DNA from: Anodontia alba
Lineage: Eukaryota > Mollusca > Bivalvia > Lucinida > Lucinidae
Direction of reading: 5' to 3'
DNA length: 64,000 nucleotides
Assembly (NCBI GenBank): GCA_964016985.1
Contig: OZ024826.1
Span: 39,969,070-40,033,069, forward strand
Part shown: piece by piece, positions 23,150-33,650 of the stretch
Layout: each line of letters begins with the position of its first letter
Numbering within the stretch: position 1 is the stretch's first letter
Program-made: the position numbers and the translations under genes
Notes under the pieces: model-generated
What the model was told of the DNA's origin: nothing
Database searches by the model: none
Seen by the model: only the letters and a program-made list of their open reading frames with translations

Positions 23150-25450
23150 TACCGTATGTACCCTAAGTACTGGGACAGACATGCCTGAGTAAACAGTGTA
23201 GACCCAGATTAGACACCACAGAATGCAGATTCTGATGCTGAATGACACTTTTTGTCACAAACCCAGCAGTTTTTAGACACTAACAGGTAGTAAAATGTTC
23301 AAATGTTTTGGACAAGATGATAAAGAGTTAAGTTGTCCCAGTATTTGGTGTAAATATCACAGTGTCTAAGCAACCTGTAGATCTTGGTCAGACCTAGACC
23401 AGAAGCCACAGAACACTCATCCAGTACCTTTAGATGCATCACCAGGTGGCCAAATGGATTTGCTCATATTAAGAACAACTATGATAGGGAATTAAGTTGT
23501 CCCAATACTTATGCTAAATGCGGTAATACCGAAGCAACCTGCAGACCAAGATCAGATGTCACAAAAAGCTCATCAAGCAGTTTTAGATACATCAACAGGT
23601 AATCAAATGGATTTGTTCAAATTTTAGGGCAGGTATGGTAAGGAATTAAGGTGTCCCTATATATAAAGTAAGTACGATAATGTCTGAGCAGCACGTAGAT
23701 CTAGATCAGACGCCACAGCACACTCATCCAGTGGGTTTTAGATTCATCACCTAGAAGCCAAATTGACATTTTCAAGTTTTATGGCATTTTACGGTTAGGC
23801 GTTAAGGGGTCCCGATATAAAAGTAAATACGGTTTTGCCTCAGCAACCTGTAGACCCAGATCAGACGCCGCAGTACACTAGATTTTAGATACATGGTCAT
23901 GTTGCAAAATGAACTTGTTCAACTTTTAGGACAAGTATGGTAAGGACTTGGGGTTCTTAAATGTTTAATAAGGTAAGTACGCAAATGTTTGTGCAAATGG
24001 TAAATCCAGATCAGACGCCACTGAACACTCATCTAATAGGTTTCAGATACATCACCAGGTAGCCAAAAGGACTTGGTCACATTTCAGGCCCAGTATGATA
24101 AGGAATTTAGATGTCCCAATATATAAGGTAAATATGGTAGGGAATTAACTTGTCCCAATATTTGGTATAAATACTATAAATGTCTGAGCAACCTGTAGAC
24201 CTAGATCAGACGCTACAGAACACTCATCCAGTACCTTTAAATACGTCATAAGGTAGCCAAATGGATTTGCTCAAATTAAGAGCAACTATGGTAGGGAATT
24301 AAGTTGTCTCAATATTTATGGTAAATGGGGTAATACCTTAGCAACCTTAAGACCCGGATCAGAATACTCCTCTTGCATTCTTAGATACATGAACAGGTAG
24401 TCAAGTGACTTGTTCAAATTTAAGGCCAAGTATGGTAAGGAATTAAGGTGTCCCAAAATATAAAGTAAGTACGATAATGTCTGAGCAACCTGTAGACCTA
24501 GATCAGACGCCACAGCACATTCATCTAACAGTTTTAGATACATCACCAAGTAGCGAAATAGATTTGCTGAAATTAAGAGAAAGTATGGTTAAGGAGTTAA
24601 GGTGTCCCATTATTTGGTGTAAATACGATCTGGGCAATCAGTAAATCTGGATCCGACGCATCAGAACACTCCATAGATTACCCATCCATAAGTTTTAGAT
24701 ACATCACCAGGCAGCCAACTGAACGGTCAAATTTCAGGGCACCTATGGTAGGGAGTTTAGGTGCCCCAATATGTAAGTTAAATACGGTAATGCCTCAGCA
24801 GCCGGTAGACCCAGTTCATACGCTATACCATCCATATACATTACCCATCCCTAAGTTTTAGATACATTACCAGGTACTCAAGTAGACTTGTACAAATGCA
24901 AGAGCAAGTAAGGTAAGGAGTTAAGATCTTCTAATACAGTCGACTCTCGTTATCTCAAATTCCAAGGGACTCTCTGAAATACTTCGAGATATCCGTACCT
25001 CGGCAGATCAGATTTGCAGAACTGAGATAAAAAAACAAAAACAATTCGATTAACCACATTTAATAAATATATGAGTAATTTGACTCCTGAAGTTAGAGAT
25101 ATTTTGAAAATATTTTGGAAAAGAGGAGAAATTGCTCCTCCTCTTTTCCACAATATTTTTACATGTTATTAGATTTTCATGTTTAGGCAGGGAACAGATT
25201 TTCGCTTCGAGATAAGCGGTTATTCGAGATAAGAGAGTTCGAGATAGCGAGAGTCAACTGTATTTGCTAAAAATATGGTAATTCTAAAGCAACCTAGACC
25301 TAGATCAGACGTCACAGATTACTCATCCACTCAAGTGGACTTGTACAAATGTAAGAGCAAGTATTGTAAGGAATTAAGGTGTCCTAGCATTTGGTGAAAA
25401 TACGGTAATATCTGGGCAACCTGTAGACCCAGAGCGTACGCCACAAATCA
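23150..25450 (+). repeat. Tandem array of MITE-derived ~155-bp monomers
   Basis: The first unit (23150-23345) is a MITE-like copy with the TACCGTATGTACCCTAAG end. About 12 monomers follow, starting near 23369, 23535, 23691, 23847, 24000, 24190, 24345, 24488, 24634, 24800, 25290 and 25418. Each has GACCCAGATCAGACGCCAC, a TTTTAGATACATCACCAGG segment, TCAAATTTTAGGGC and GTGTCCCAATATTTGG. These are the right half of the MITE at 47827-48041. A pogo-like MITE is inserted near the end. Confidence 0.85.
24937..25260. mobile_element. Pogo/Tigger-like MITE, TA target
   Basis: Left CAGTCGACTCTCGTTATCTC and right GAGATAGCGAGAGTCAACTG form terminal inverted repeats of about 22 bp, with TA on both sides (24935-24936, 25261-25262). 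The 324 bp hold no transposase. Removing it restores a satellite monomer across the junction. The termini resemble Tigger-type elements of the Tc1/mariner superfamily. Confidence 0.85.
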
Positions 25451-26045
25451 CTCGAATACAGGAATTTCTATAAAATATCCATTACCATTTGAGAGAAATG
25501 TGATATTTTTCGAACCTTTTAAGAAGTCACAGAATATGATTCTTCATTATCAGCAGTGTTTCTGTTGTACTGAAATGCAAAAATACCTAGAGAAAAAATA
25601 TAAACAAGATAATTTTTGGGGCCTGCACTACTCTACTGACCCCTGCTCTACTGACCCCAAGTATCTATGAGTCAAAGTACTGATCAAACTGCGTGAATGT
25701 GCAAGCAAATCTGGTCCTTTACTGTCTGCATATGCTTAAGCCTGTTCACCTGATACAGTTCATGTTATGCATGTAGAATTTTAAAGAGACAAAATTGGTC
25801 ATGGTGTGGATAGACAGGGTACTGTCCTCAGAAAGACTCTTTTTTTTTATTTTTGTCTGGCGTTTTATTTTAAATGAAACTATTCTGTTCTGACTGACCA
25901 TATCTTATCAGAAACTATTTGCCTTTTGTTCTAAAAATTCTACCCTAAAATAACATCTACAGCCAAAAATCGGTTTGACCTATGCAATTTCCATTGTAAA
26001 GTGATTTTTTTTAATTATTGCCTAAAGAATTTTTTTTTTTACTTT
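25450..26045. other. No gene recognised
   Basis: Unremarkable AT-rich sequence between the satellite and the inverted-repeat complex. A short internal duplication (CTCTACTGACCCC twice near 25632-25660) is the only structure seen. Confidence 0.5.
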
Positions 26046-26049
26046 GCCT

Positions 26050-28557
26050 AAACAAAGACGAGTACTCATGGCTAATTCTACTGTATGCCAGAGTAAATGA
26101 AAACCAACAGTTGAACCACGGCGGGCCAAGCCAAAGACATATCGTCAAGCCCCAACCCACTGGTTAAAGTTTTACGAAGAGGCCGTCATTGGGTCTGAGA
26201 CCCGAACCGCCATCGTGCAATTAAAGAGTGAAGCATAGCCATCAACAATAATTGGGTTGACAACTAGGCATGCAGTCTGTCGCATAATATCCAGGCTATA
26301 GCCAATTCTTTTATAACGGTTAATAAGTTTTCTAAATTGCTCCGAAAAGTTAGATTTACCTACAATTTTTCTAAATCTGTACACTAAGTCACCGTAAAAT
26401 TCTGGTTCCGATATACCTTGTTGCAGAAGTGTTTTCAGACTGACGCTATATATTTCTACCAAGGCACTGTGTCTGCGATAAAATTTTCGAAAACGCTTAC
26501 GAAGTTTAAAATAACGATAGCCCTGCCTAAGAAGTTTGGCAGTAAGGGCTTTATTACGGTAGTTAAAGTCATTAAGATTTGAAGAAGCTCTGGCGAATCT
26601 AATAAGTTGAGATATGTATACCCCATATGGGGTACGGCGGGGGACATCTCCATCCAGAAAAGAGAAATTGACTATATCAAAATCAAAATCGTCCCGTTTA
26701 TTATAAATTTTGGTGGAAACCGTACCATTAGAAATACATAGATTCAAGTCCAAAAAAGGTGCCTCGGTATCGGAAGAATTTGCTCTATTTAACTGGAGTT
26801 CCGTAGGGTATATCCGGTCCACCATTTGGTCAAAGTAAATATTGTCAATATTTAATAAATTATCAAGGTATCTTGAAGTTGAATTGAAAGCCTCAATAAT
26901 GTCAGCCTGATTTTCACGTGAGAGAGACTTCATGAAATCATTCTCATAACAAAAAAGAAACAAATCTGCAACAAGAGGAGCACAATTAGTTCCCAAAGGA
27001 ATACCAATAGTTTGCCTATAAAGTTTAGTTCCAAATCTAATAAAAATATTATCCAAAAGATAAACAAGGGCATCACAGACTTTTTGACACGACCATAAAT
27101 TGTGATTATTATATACATCAGAAGTGAAAAAAAAAGTACATTCTTCGTTGTAGGCCGAATATTGGGTATTCTCCCGAATAAACGTTCGATTAATTAAATC
27201 AATAAGTTTATCTTTTATAAAATGATGAGGTAACGTAGAATACAGTGTAGAAAAAATCATATGTAGACAATTTAGAAGCCTGAAAGATTTTATATTTAAA
27301 TTTATTGAGAACTTCATTAGAATTTTTAATAGACCAAAAATAGTTTATTCCGTCCCTTTCGTAAACAATATCATAGTATCTAATCCAATGTTTTTTAACA
27401 GCAGTAAGGCATGAAGTTAGCAGTTTTGACAAATTCGTAATCGTACATGAACTAGAATTAGCAATGAAACGTGCTTTGTAAGGTCGTTTATGAAGTTTCG
27501 GTAACCAATATAACGTAGGAAATCTGTCTTGCTTTTCTTTAATACTCACTGCAAACTTAGCAGTAATATCGATAGAATGGGTATTAACAACAGATACAAA
27601 CCCTGATGTTGCATTATATTCAGAATCAACTTACAGAACTTCATTGTGTGGAAAAAAGTTTGAAACGTCTTTGAATAATGCACTAAAGCAAGTGATCCAT
27701 TAGCTGGTCTGGCTTCCACCTAAATTTTTAATTACAAAAAACGTGCCGCAAGGGCTAAATACTGAGAAAATAACTCGAAATCCCTCAGCGTGTTCATGTA
27801 AAGCATGAGTTCTGCTATAATCCTGCCGGTCATATCATAACAGGAGACCTCAATATAGTCAGGATTAGCAAAGTCAGAGACATTCTTTCCAAAGGCCCTA
27901 AATACAGGGAACCCAGGCCCTTTACTTGGAAACAGAATTCCAAATTAATTTTGGATTCTGTTGAAGAGTATGCACGACGCTGGGCCAAGAAAGAGGACGT
28001 GGAGGTTGACACCCTGTCTGAATGGGTTAAATCGGTAATATCCTTGGTAAACAGACGTGTCTCTGTACTCAGCAGAACCATGTCTCGTCGACATGAATCG
28101 GTGTTGATGATCCAGATGTTGCTGCTGAGTTAGCTGACATCCATGAGAAGTTTATCGTTGTTCCAGCCGACAAGGTATCTAACAACATTGTGTTTGCTAA
28201 ACACACTATATAAACTGCTTAATGGAAAAGCTTGGTATGAGTACCATGACTGGAAACCCTACATATGATCTTACTGCTATGTCCAAGGACGAAATTCTAC
28301 AAAACCACCATTCGGTGATGCTGACTTTCGGAATTTCCCTCCCAAAGACCTTCCCTAATTGTACTGAATTCCTAAACTTCACAAGAATCCGTACAAGCAG
28401 AGATATATTGCGGGTTCAGCTAAGTGCTCAACCAAGCCTCTTTCTCAGATTCTAACACGAAGCCTAACCGCAGTAAAAGAATGCCTTTAGAAGTATTGTG
28501 ACACTGCATATGCCAGAAGTGGTGTTAATCAGATGTGGATTCTGAAAATCTCCAAAA
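26050..28557. repeat. Left arm of a large inverted repeat
   Basis: This 2.5-kb segment is the reverse complement of 29559-32072 with very few differences. It starts abruptly at ACAAAGACGAGTACTC, inside the 3' non-coding region of the RT element, and ends next to the 1-kb loop. It holds RT copy B (minus) and the N-terminal half of element D (plus), head to head. Confidence 0.88.
26172..27640 (-). pseudogene. RT element copy B, broken RT ORF
   Basis: The main frame (26172-27317, 381 residues) has the RT signature QTIGIPLGTNCAP (about residues 102-114), a catalytic box changed to YLDN (150-153), the KRDDFDFD motif (207-214) and a basic C-terminal region ending in MTASS. An upstream frame (27208-27549) has LYWLPKLHKRPYKARFIANS. 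A +1 change in the homopolymer at 27251-27256 separates them, inside the DFSTLY motif. The YLDN box would abolish polymerase chemistry. The sequence is over 95% alike to copy C by eye. Confidence 0.8.
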
Positions 28558-29416
28558 AGCTTTTAGAAAATCTAAAGGCGCAATTTCTTCATTCCGTTAA
28601 CTGTATAAAATCTTTCGATTTCTCTACTCTTTACACTACTATTCCTCATAATAAATTGAAATCTAAATTAAAGGAAATTATCAACCAGTGTTTCTTCCAC
28701 AAGAATGGTAACCGTCGATTTCAGTATGTTGTCATTGGCTACAAAGACACAAACTTCGTTCGGGATCACTGATGCGCCACAAAAATACTCAGATGCAGAT
28801 GTCATAAATATGCTGGAATATCTAATCGACATTATTTTTGTGGAGTTCGGCGAACGTATATTTCAGCAAACAATCGGTATACCGATGGGTACTAACTGTG
28901 CACCATTACTTGCCGACTTGTTTTTATACTCATATGAGGCGCAGTTTGTACAGTCTCCTCCAAGCAGGCAAGAAACACCTCGCACAACAATTCAATTTCA
29001 CCTACAGATATATAAATGATGTATTGTCTCTGAAAAACACAAAATTTGCAGAGTACTTGGAACTCATCTATCCACGTGAACTTGAAATAAAGGAAACAAC
29101 GGAAACTGCAGCCTCCTCCTCATAATTGGATGGTTATCTCTACATTGACAATGAAAAGTTTACTACTAGGCTTTACGACAAACGGGATGACTTCAATTTT
29201 CCCATTGTTAACTTTCCATTCCTGAGCAGTAATATCCCTTTGGCACCAGCATACGGCGTTTACGTTTCACAGTTAATCCGTTATGCCAGAGCCTGTTCAA
29301 ATTATCAGGACTTCATGGAGCGTGGGAAAGTGCTCACTACAAAGTTGTTGAACCAGGGATATCAAAAAACCAAACATCAGAAACAGTTCTGGAAACTGCC
29401 ACATTGTTGGGATTGA
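27735..29416 (+). pseudogene. Related RT element D, broken RT ORF
   Basis: A second RT lineage. N-terminal pieces encode the VPQGLNTEKITRNPSACSC region and the LDSVEEYARRWAKKEDVEVD segment (27951-28133). Then come VVPADK-like remnants, SFDFSTLYTTIPHNKLKSKL (28533-28772), QTIGIPMGTNCAPLLADLF (28705-29019), a YIND catalytic box instead of YIDD (28838-29125) and LYDKRDDFNFPIVNFPFL (29126-29416). Many frameshifts and in-frame stops break it. It shares motif order with copies A-C but is clearly a different family. Its C-terminal half forms the loop of the inverted repeat. Confidence 0.75.
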
Positions 29417-29439
29417 CCAGATCATGATCTTAAGTGTTG

Positions 29440-29535
29440 CTACCAGTTTGGTTTTTTGATATCCTGCCCTAAAATTTGAACAAATCCATTTGATTACCTG
29501 TTGATGTATCTAAAACTGCTTGATGAGTATTAAAA
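29440..29535 (-). mobile_element. Fragment of the ACCCTAAG MITE/satellite in the loop
   Basis: ATTTGAACAAATCCATTTGA and TGTATCTAAAACTGCTTGAT are the reverse complement of the monomer at about 23565-23630. It separates the end of element D from the right arm. Confidence 0.7.
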
Positions 29536-29558
29536 CAAGTCAGCAAGTAATGGTGCAC

Positions 29559-30400
29559 AATTTGGAGTTTTTCAGAATCCACATCTGATTAACACCACTT
29601 TTGGCATATGCAGTGTCACAATACTTCTGAAGGCCTTATTTTACTGCGGTTAGGCTTCGTGTTAGAATCTGAGAAAGAGGCTTGGTTGAGCACTTAGCTG
29701 AACCCGCAATATATCTCTGCTTGTACGGATTCTTGTGAAGTTTAGGAATCCAGTAAAATTAGGGAAGGTCAATATCTTCCTCTGGGAGGGAAATTCCGAA
29801 AGTCAGCATCACCGAATGGTGGTTTTGTAGAATTTCGTCCTTGGACATAGCAGTAAGATCATATGTAGGGTTTCCAGTCATGGTACTCATACCAAGCTTT
29901 TCCATTAAGCAGTTTATATAGTGTGTTTAGCAAACACAATGTTGTTAGATACCTTGTCGGCTGGAACAACGATAAACTTCTCATGGATGTCAGCTAATTC
30001 AGCAGCAACATCTGGATCATCAACACCGATTCATGTCGACGAGACATGGTTCTGCTGAGTACAGAGACACGTCTGTTTACCAAGGATATTACCGATTTAA
30101 CCCATTCAGACAGGGTGTCAACCTCCACGTCCTCTTTCTTGGCCCAGCGTCGTGCATACTCTTCAACAGAATCCAAAACTAATTTGGAATTCTGTTTCCA
30201 AGTAAAGGGCCTGGGTTCCCTGTATTTAGGGCCTTTGGAAAGAATGTCTCTGACTTTGCTAATCCTGACTATATTGAGGTCTCCTGTTATGATATGACCG
30301 GCAGGATTATAGCAGAACTCCGATGTTTTACATGAACACGCTGAGGGGTTTCGAGTTATGTTCTCAGTATTTAGCCCTTGCGGCACGTTTTTTGTAATTG
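29559..30400 (-). pseudogene. N-terminal half of element D, inverted copy
   Basis: The longest frame (29994-30386, 130 residues) reads through an intact N-terminal module with a CSCKTSEFCYNPAGHIITGD motif followed by KGPKYREPRPFTW and ARRWAKKEDVEVD. The same region in the left arm has frameshifts, so this copy is better preserved. It stops at the loop boundary and lacks the RT core. Confidence 0.75.
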
Positions 30401-30410
30401 AAAATTTTAG

Positions 30411-31956
30411 GTGGAAGCAAGACCAGCTAAGGGATCACTTGCTTCAGTGCATGATTCAAAGACGTTTCAAACTATTTTCCCACACAATGACGTTCTGAAA
30501 GTTGATTCAGAATATAATGCAACATCAGGGTTTGTATCTGTTGTTAATACCCATTCTATCGATATTACTGCTAAGTTTGCAGTGAGTATTAAAGAAAAGC
30601 AAGACAGACTTCCTACGTTATATTGGTTACCGAAACTTCATAAACGACCTTATAAAGCACGTTTCATTGCTAATTCTAGTTCATGTACGACTACTAATTT
30701 GTCAAAACTGCTAACTTTATGCCTTACTGCTGTTAAAAAACATTGGATTAGATACTATGATACTGTTTACGAAAGGGACGGAATTAACTATTTTTGGTCT
30801 ATTAAAAATTCTAATGAAGTTCTCAATAAATTTAAATCTAAAACCTTTCAGGCTTCTAAATTGTCTACATATGATTTTTTTCTACACTGTATACTACGTT
30901 ACCTCATCATCTTATAAAAGATAAACTTATTGATTTAATTAACAGAACGTTTTTTCGGGAGAATACCCATATTCGGCCTGCAACGAAGAATGTACTTTTT
31001 TCACTTCTGATGTATATAATAATCACAATTTATGGTCGTGTCAAAAAGTCTGTGATGCCCTTGTTTATCTTTTGGATAATATTCTTATTAGATTTGGAAC
31101 TAAACTTTATAGGCAAACTATTGGTATTCCTTTGGGAACTAATTGTGCTCCTCTTGTTGCAGATTTGTTTCTTTTTTGTTATGAGAATGATTTCATGAAG
31201 TCTCTCTCACGTGAAAATCAGGCTGACATTATTGAGGCTTTCAATTCAACTTCAAGATACCTTGATAATTTATTAAATATTGACAATATTTACTTTGACC
31301 AAATGGTGGACCGGATATACCCTACGGAATTCCAATTAAATAGAGCAAATTCTTCCGATACCGAGGCACCTTTTTTGGATTTGAATCTATGTATTTCTAA
31401 TGGTACGGTTTCCACCAAAATTTATGATAAACGGGACGATTTTGATTTTGATATAGTCAATTTCCCTTTTCTGGATGGCGATGTCCCCCGTCGTACCCCA
31501 TATGGGGTATACATATCTCAACTTATTAGATTCGCCAGAGCTTCTTCAAATCTTAATGACTTTAACTACCGTAATAAAGCCCTTACTGCCAAACTTCTTA
31601 GGCAGGGCTATCGTTATTTTAAACTTCGTAAGGCGTTTTCGAAATTTTATCGCAGACACAGTGCCTTGGTAGAAAAATATAGCGTCAGTCTGAAAACACT
31701 TCTGCAACAAGGTATATCGGAACCAGAATTTTACGGTGACTTAGTGTACAGATTTAGAAAAATTGTAGGTAAATCTAACTTTTCGGAGCAATTCAGAAAA
31801 CTTATTAACCATTATAAAAGAATTGGCTATAGCCTGGATATTATGCGACAGACTGCATGCCTAGTTGTCAATCCAATCATTGTTGATGGCTATGCTTCAC
31901 TCTTTAATTGCACGACGGCGGTTCGGGCCTCAGACCCAATGACGGCCTCTTCGTAA
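30411..31956 (+). pseudogene. RT element copy C, broken RT ORF
   Basis: The upstream frame (30411-30917) carries HSIDITAKFAVSIKEKQDRL and LPKLHKRPYKARFIANSSSC. The downstream frame (31072-31956, 294 residues) carries QTIGIPLGTNCAPLVADLF, a YLDN box (residues 63-66), the KRDDFDFD motif and a C-terminus ending MTASS. The frames are split by a seven-T run at 30875-30881, where the DFSTLY motif should be read. The first about 40 residues of the upstream frame are not matched in copy A and may be junction sequence. Confidence 0.8.
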
Positions 31957-32540
31957 AACTTGTGGTTTGGGGCTTGACGATATGTCTTTGGCTTGGCCCG
32001 CCGTGGTTCAACTATTGGTTTTCATTTACTATGGCATACAGTAGAATTAGCCATGAGTACTCGTCTTTGTTTATTATAGTTATTAATTTGATTTTTGTGT
32101 TTTCGCTTTGATGCATTGACTGAATTGGGAGCCTTTATGCGAACCGAATTTTTATGTGTTTCTGTATTATGAGTAGCATCGGGACCCAAGGTGAAGTTAG
32201 CTAGCTGTAAAAGTGCTTTTAACCCCCCGGTGGTTTACTCTAATGACCGTTCTAAGGCGGTGGTCCCGGTGTTAGTCTTACTCTTTGTTGCTTTGTGGCT
32301 TATTCTACGAGGCGATTTGTTGTATGTCTTTCCATGTGTCATTTTGTTCTTGTGTTTTTCAGTCCTTTCGGTATTGCGATTACCTCGCTTGGGGATGAGT
32401 GAGCTAATCTTGGTGCTTTTCGTGCGTTTGTTCGATTTGTGCTTGTTTGGATTTGTCGGTTTCCTCTTCCTCTTGGGGTCTGGTGGGGGCTGCGGTTTGT
32501 GATTGTGGCACTCCCTGGACTTTTCTCTTACCTTTTTTTG
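31957..32540 (+). mobile_element. 3' non-coding region of RT element copy C
   Basis: Matches copy A (15446-16070) in reverse over nearly its full length and ends at CTTTTCTCTTACC. The left arm (copy B) lacks everything beyond 26050. On the opposite strand an Arg/Lys-rich frame (32235-32624) partly matches a frame in copy A; see findings. Confidence 0.75.
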
Positions 32541-32644
32541 AACTTTTTTTGCTCGTGTAGAATGCCAGACGATGGTTTTAATGCTAGAATGTTCTGGGTG
32601 CCATAATAAAATTAAGTCAACCATGTTTTGCTTCTTAGTTCACT

Positions 32645-33185
32645 TATTTCCTGGAAAAAAAATCTGGTCATTTACCATGTACGGGACGGGATTGTAAGTG
32701 TCACGTTTTTTCTAACGGGAAAACACTGGACGGGGCATGTACTGTCTCGTCCCGTGTTTTCCCTTTAGAAAACTCGGGACAGACTTATTAACGGGTCGGA
32801 ACATGCGTGTCCTGTTCTTTTAACGAGAAAACCCGGGACAGACTTATTAATGGGACGGGACGGATATATCCCGTTCTTTTAACGAAAAAACTGGTCACTT
32901 ACCATGTACGGGACGGGATAGTAAGTGTCCCGTTTTTCAAACGGGAATTCATATACGTCTCGTTCCGTGTTTTCCCGTTAGAAAACCCGGGACAGACTTA
33001 TTAACGGGACGGATGTGACTCGTTCTTTTAACGAGAAAAACTGGTCATTTATAATAATAAACATTATAGGACGGGATAGTATGAGTCCAGGATTGTTAAC
33101 GGAAAACACGGGACGGGACAAGACGTTTTTTTTTTTTTTTTTTTTTTTTTTTGTTGTTGTTGTTCCGTCCCGTCCCGTTGTCCCG
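32645..33185. repeat. GGGACGG / CCCGTTTT tandem repeats
   Basis: Units of roughly 110-230 bp with ACGGGACGGGAT, AAAACCCGGGACAGACTTA and CCCGTTCTTTTAACGAGAAA recur several times, in part as inverted pairs (ACGGGAAAACAC and GTGTTTTCCC). A poly(T) run at 33126-33152 lies near the end. No gene. Confidence 0.7.
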
Positions 33186-33650
33186 GGTTTAGACTGCATG
33201 CATGGTTGTTAACCTAATCACGGTTAATAACTTTGCTTCCCTTTGTAATTGCACGCCGGCGGGTTAGGCCTCAGATTCTATGATGGTTCCAGCGTCAAGG
33301 CTTACTTGAAATTTAATTTTAGGTAATGTTGCTTGGTACTTGATGCTCTATCTTTGGTCGGGCCCACCGGAGTCTTACTGTTGGTTTTCTTTTGCTCTAG
33401 CATTTCAGTTGTTTCGTGCTGTGGAGGCCTCATCATTGTTTCATCTCTGTAATTTGTTGATTTTTTGTGTTCTCGGAGATGTAGCACTGATGAGTTAGGA
33501 AGCCTTCATGCGGACTGAACAAATTATGTGTCTAAACCGCGGCAGAAGTAAGGGCGAGGATTGTGGCCACGTAAAATCGATTTAAGCCCCCCCCCCCCAC
33601 CCCCACCCCCCCCCCCCCCAGTGAAATACTTTTCACTGATCGTTCCAACC
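33185..33650 (+). mobile_element. RT element relic E, part 1
   Basis: Begins at AGACTGCATGCATGGTTGTT, matching the C-terminal coding end of copy C (AGACTGCATGCCTAGTTGTC). It continues through the TTTGTAATTGCACGCCGGCG region and the 3' non-coding part up to the poly(C) at 33587-33620. More decayed than copies A-C. The 1.8-kb element at 33651 interrupts it. Confidence 0.65.

Larger units (their letters stand above)
29559..32072. repeat. Right arm of the large inverted repeat
   Basis: Pairs with 26050-28557. Coordinates of matched points sum to about 58116-58130 throughout, showing collinear arms with only small indels. One visible difference is near 31956-31975, where copy B has a few extra bases (AACCAGTG). 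Unlike the left arm, the RT element here continues past the arm end into its full 3' region. Confidence 0.88.

Noticed and set aside
32191..32502. 103-codon hydrophobic frame on the coding strand of copy C 3' region
   Set aside because: The equivalent part of copy A is broken into other frames, and the composition follows the T-rich DNA.
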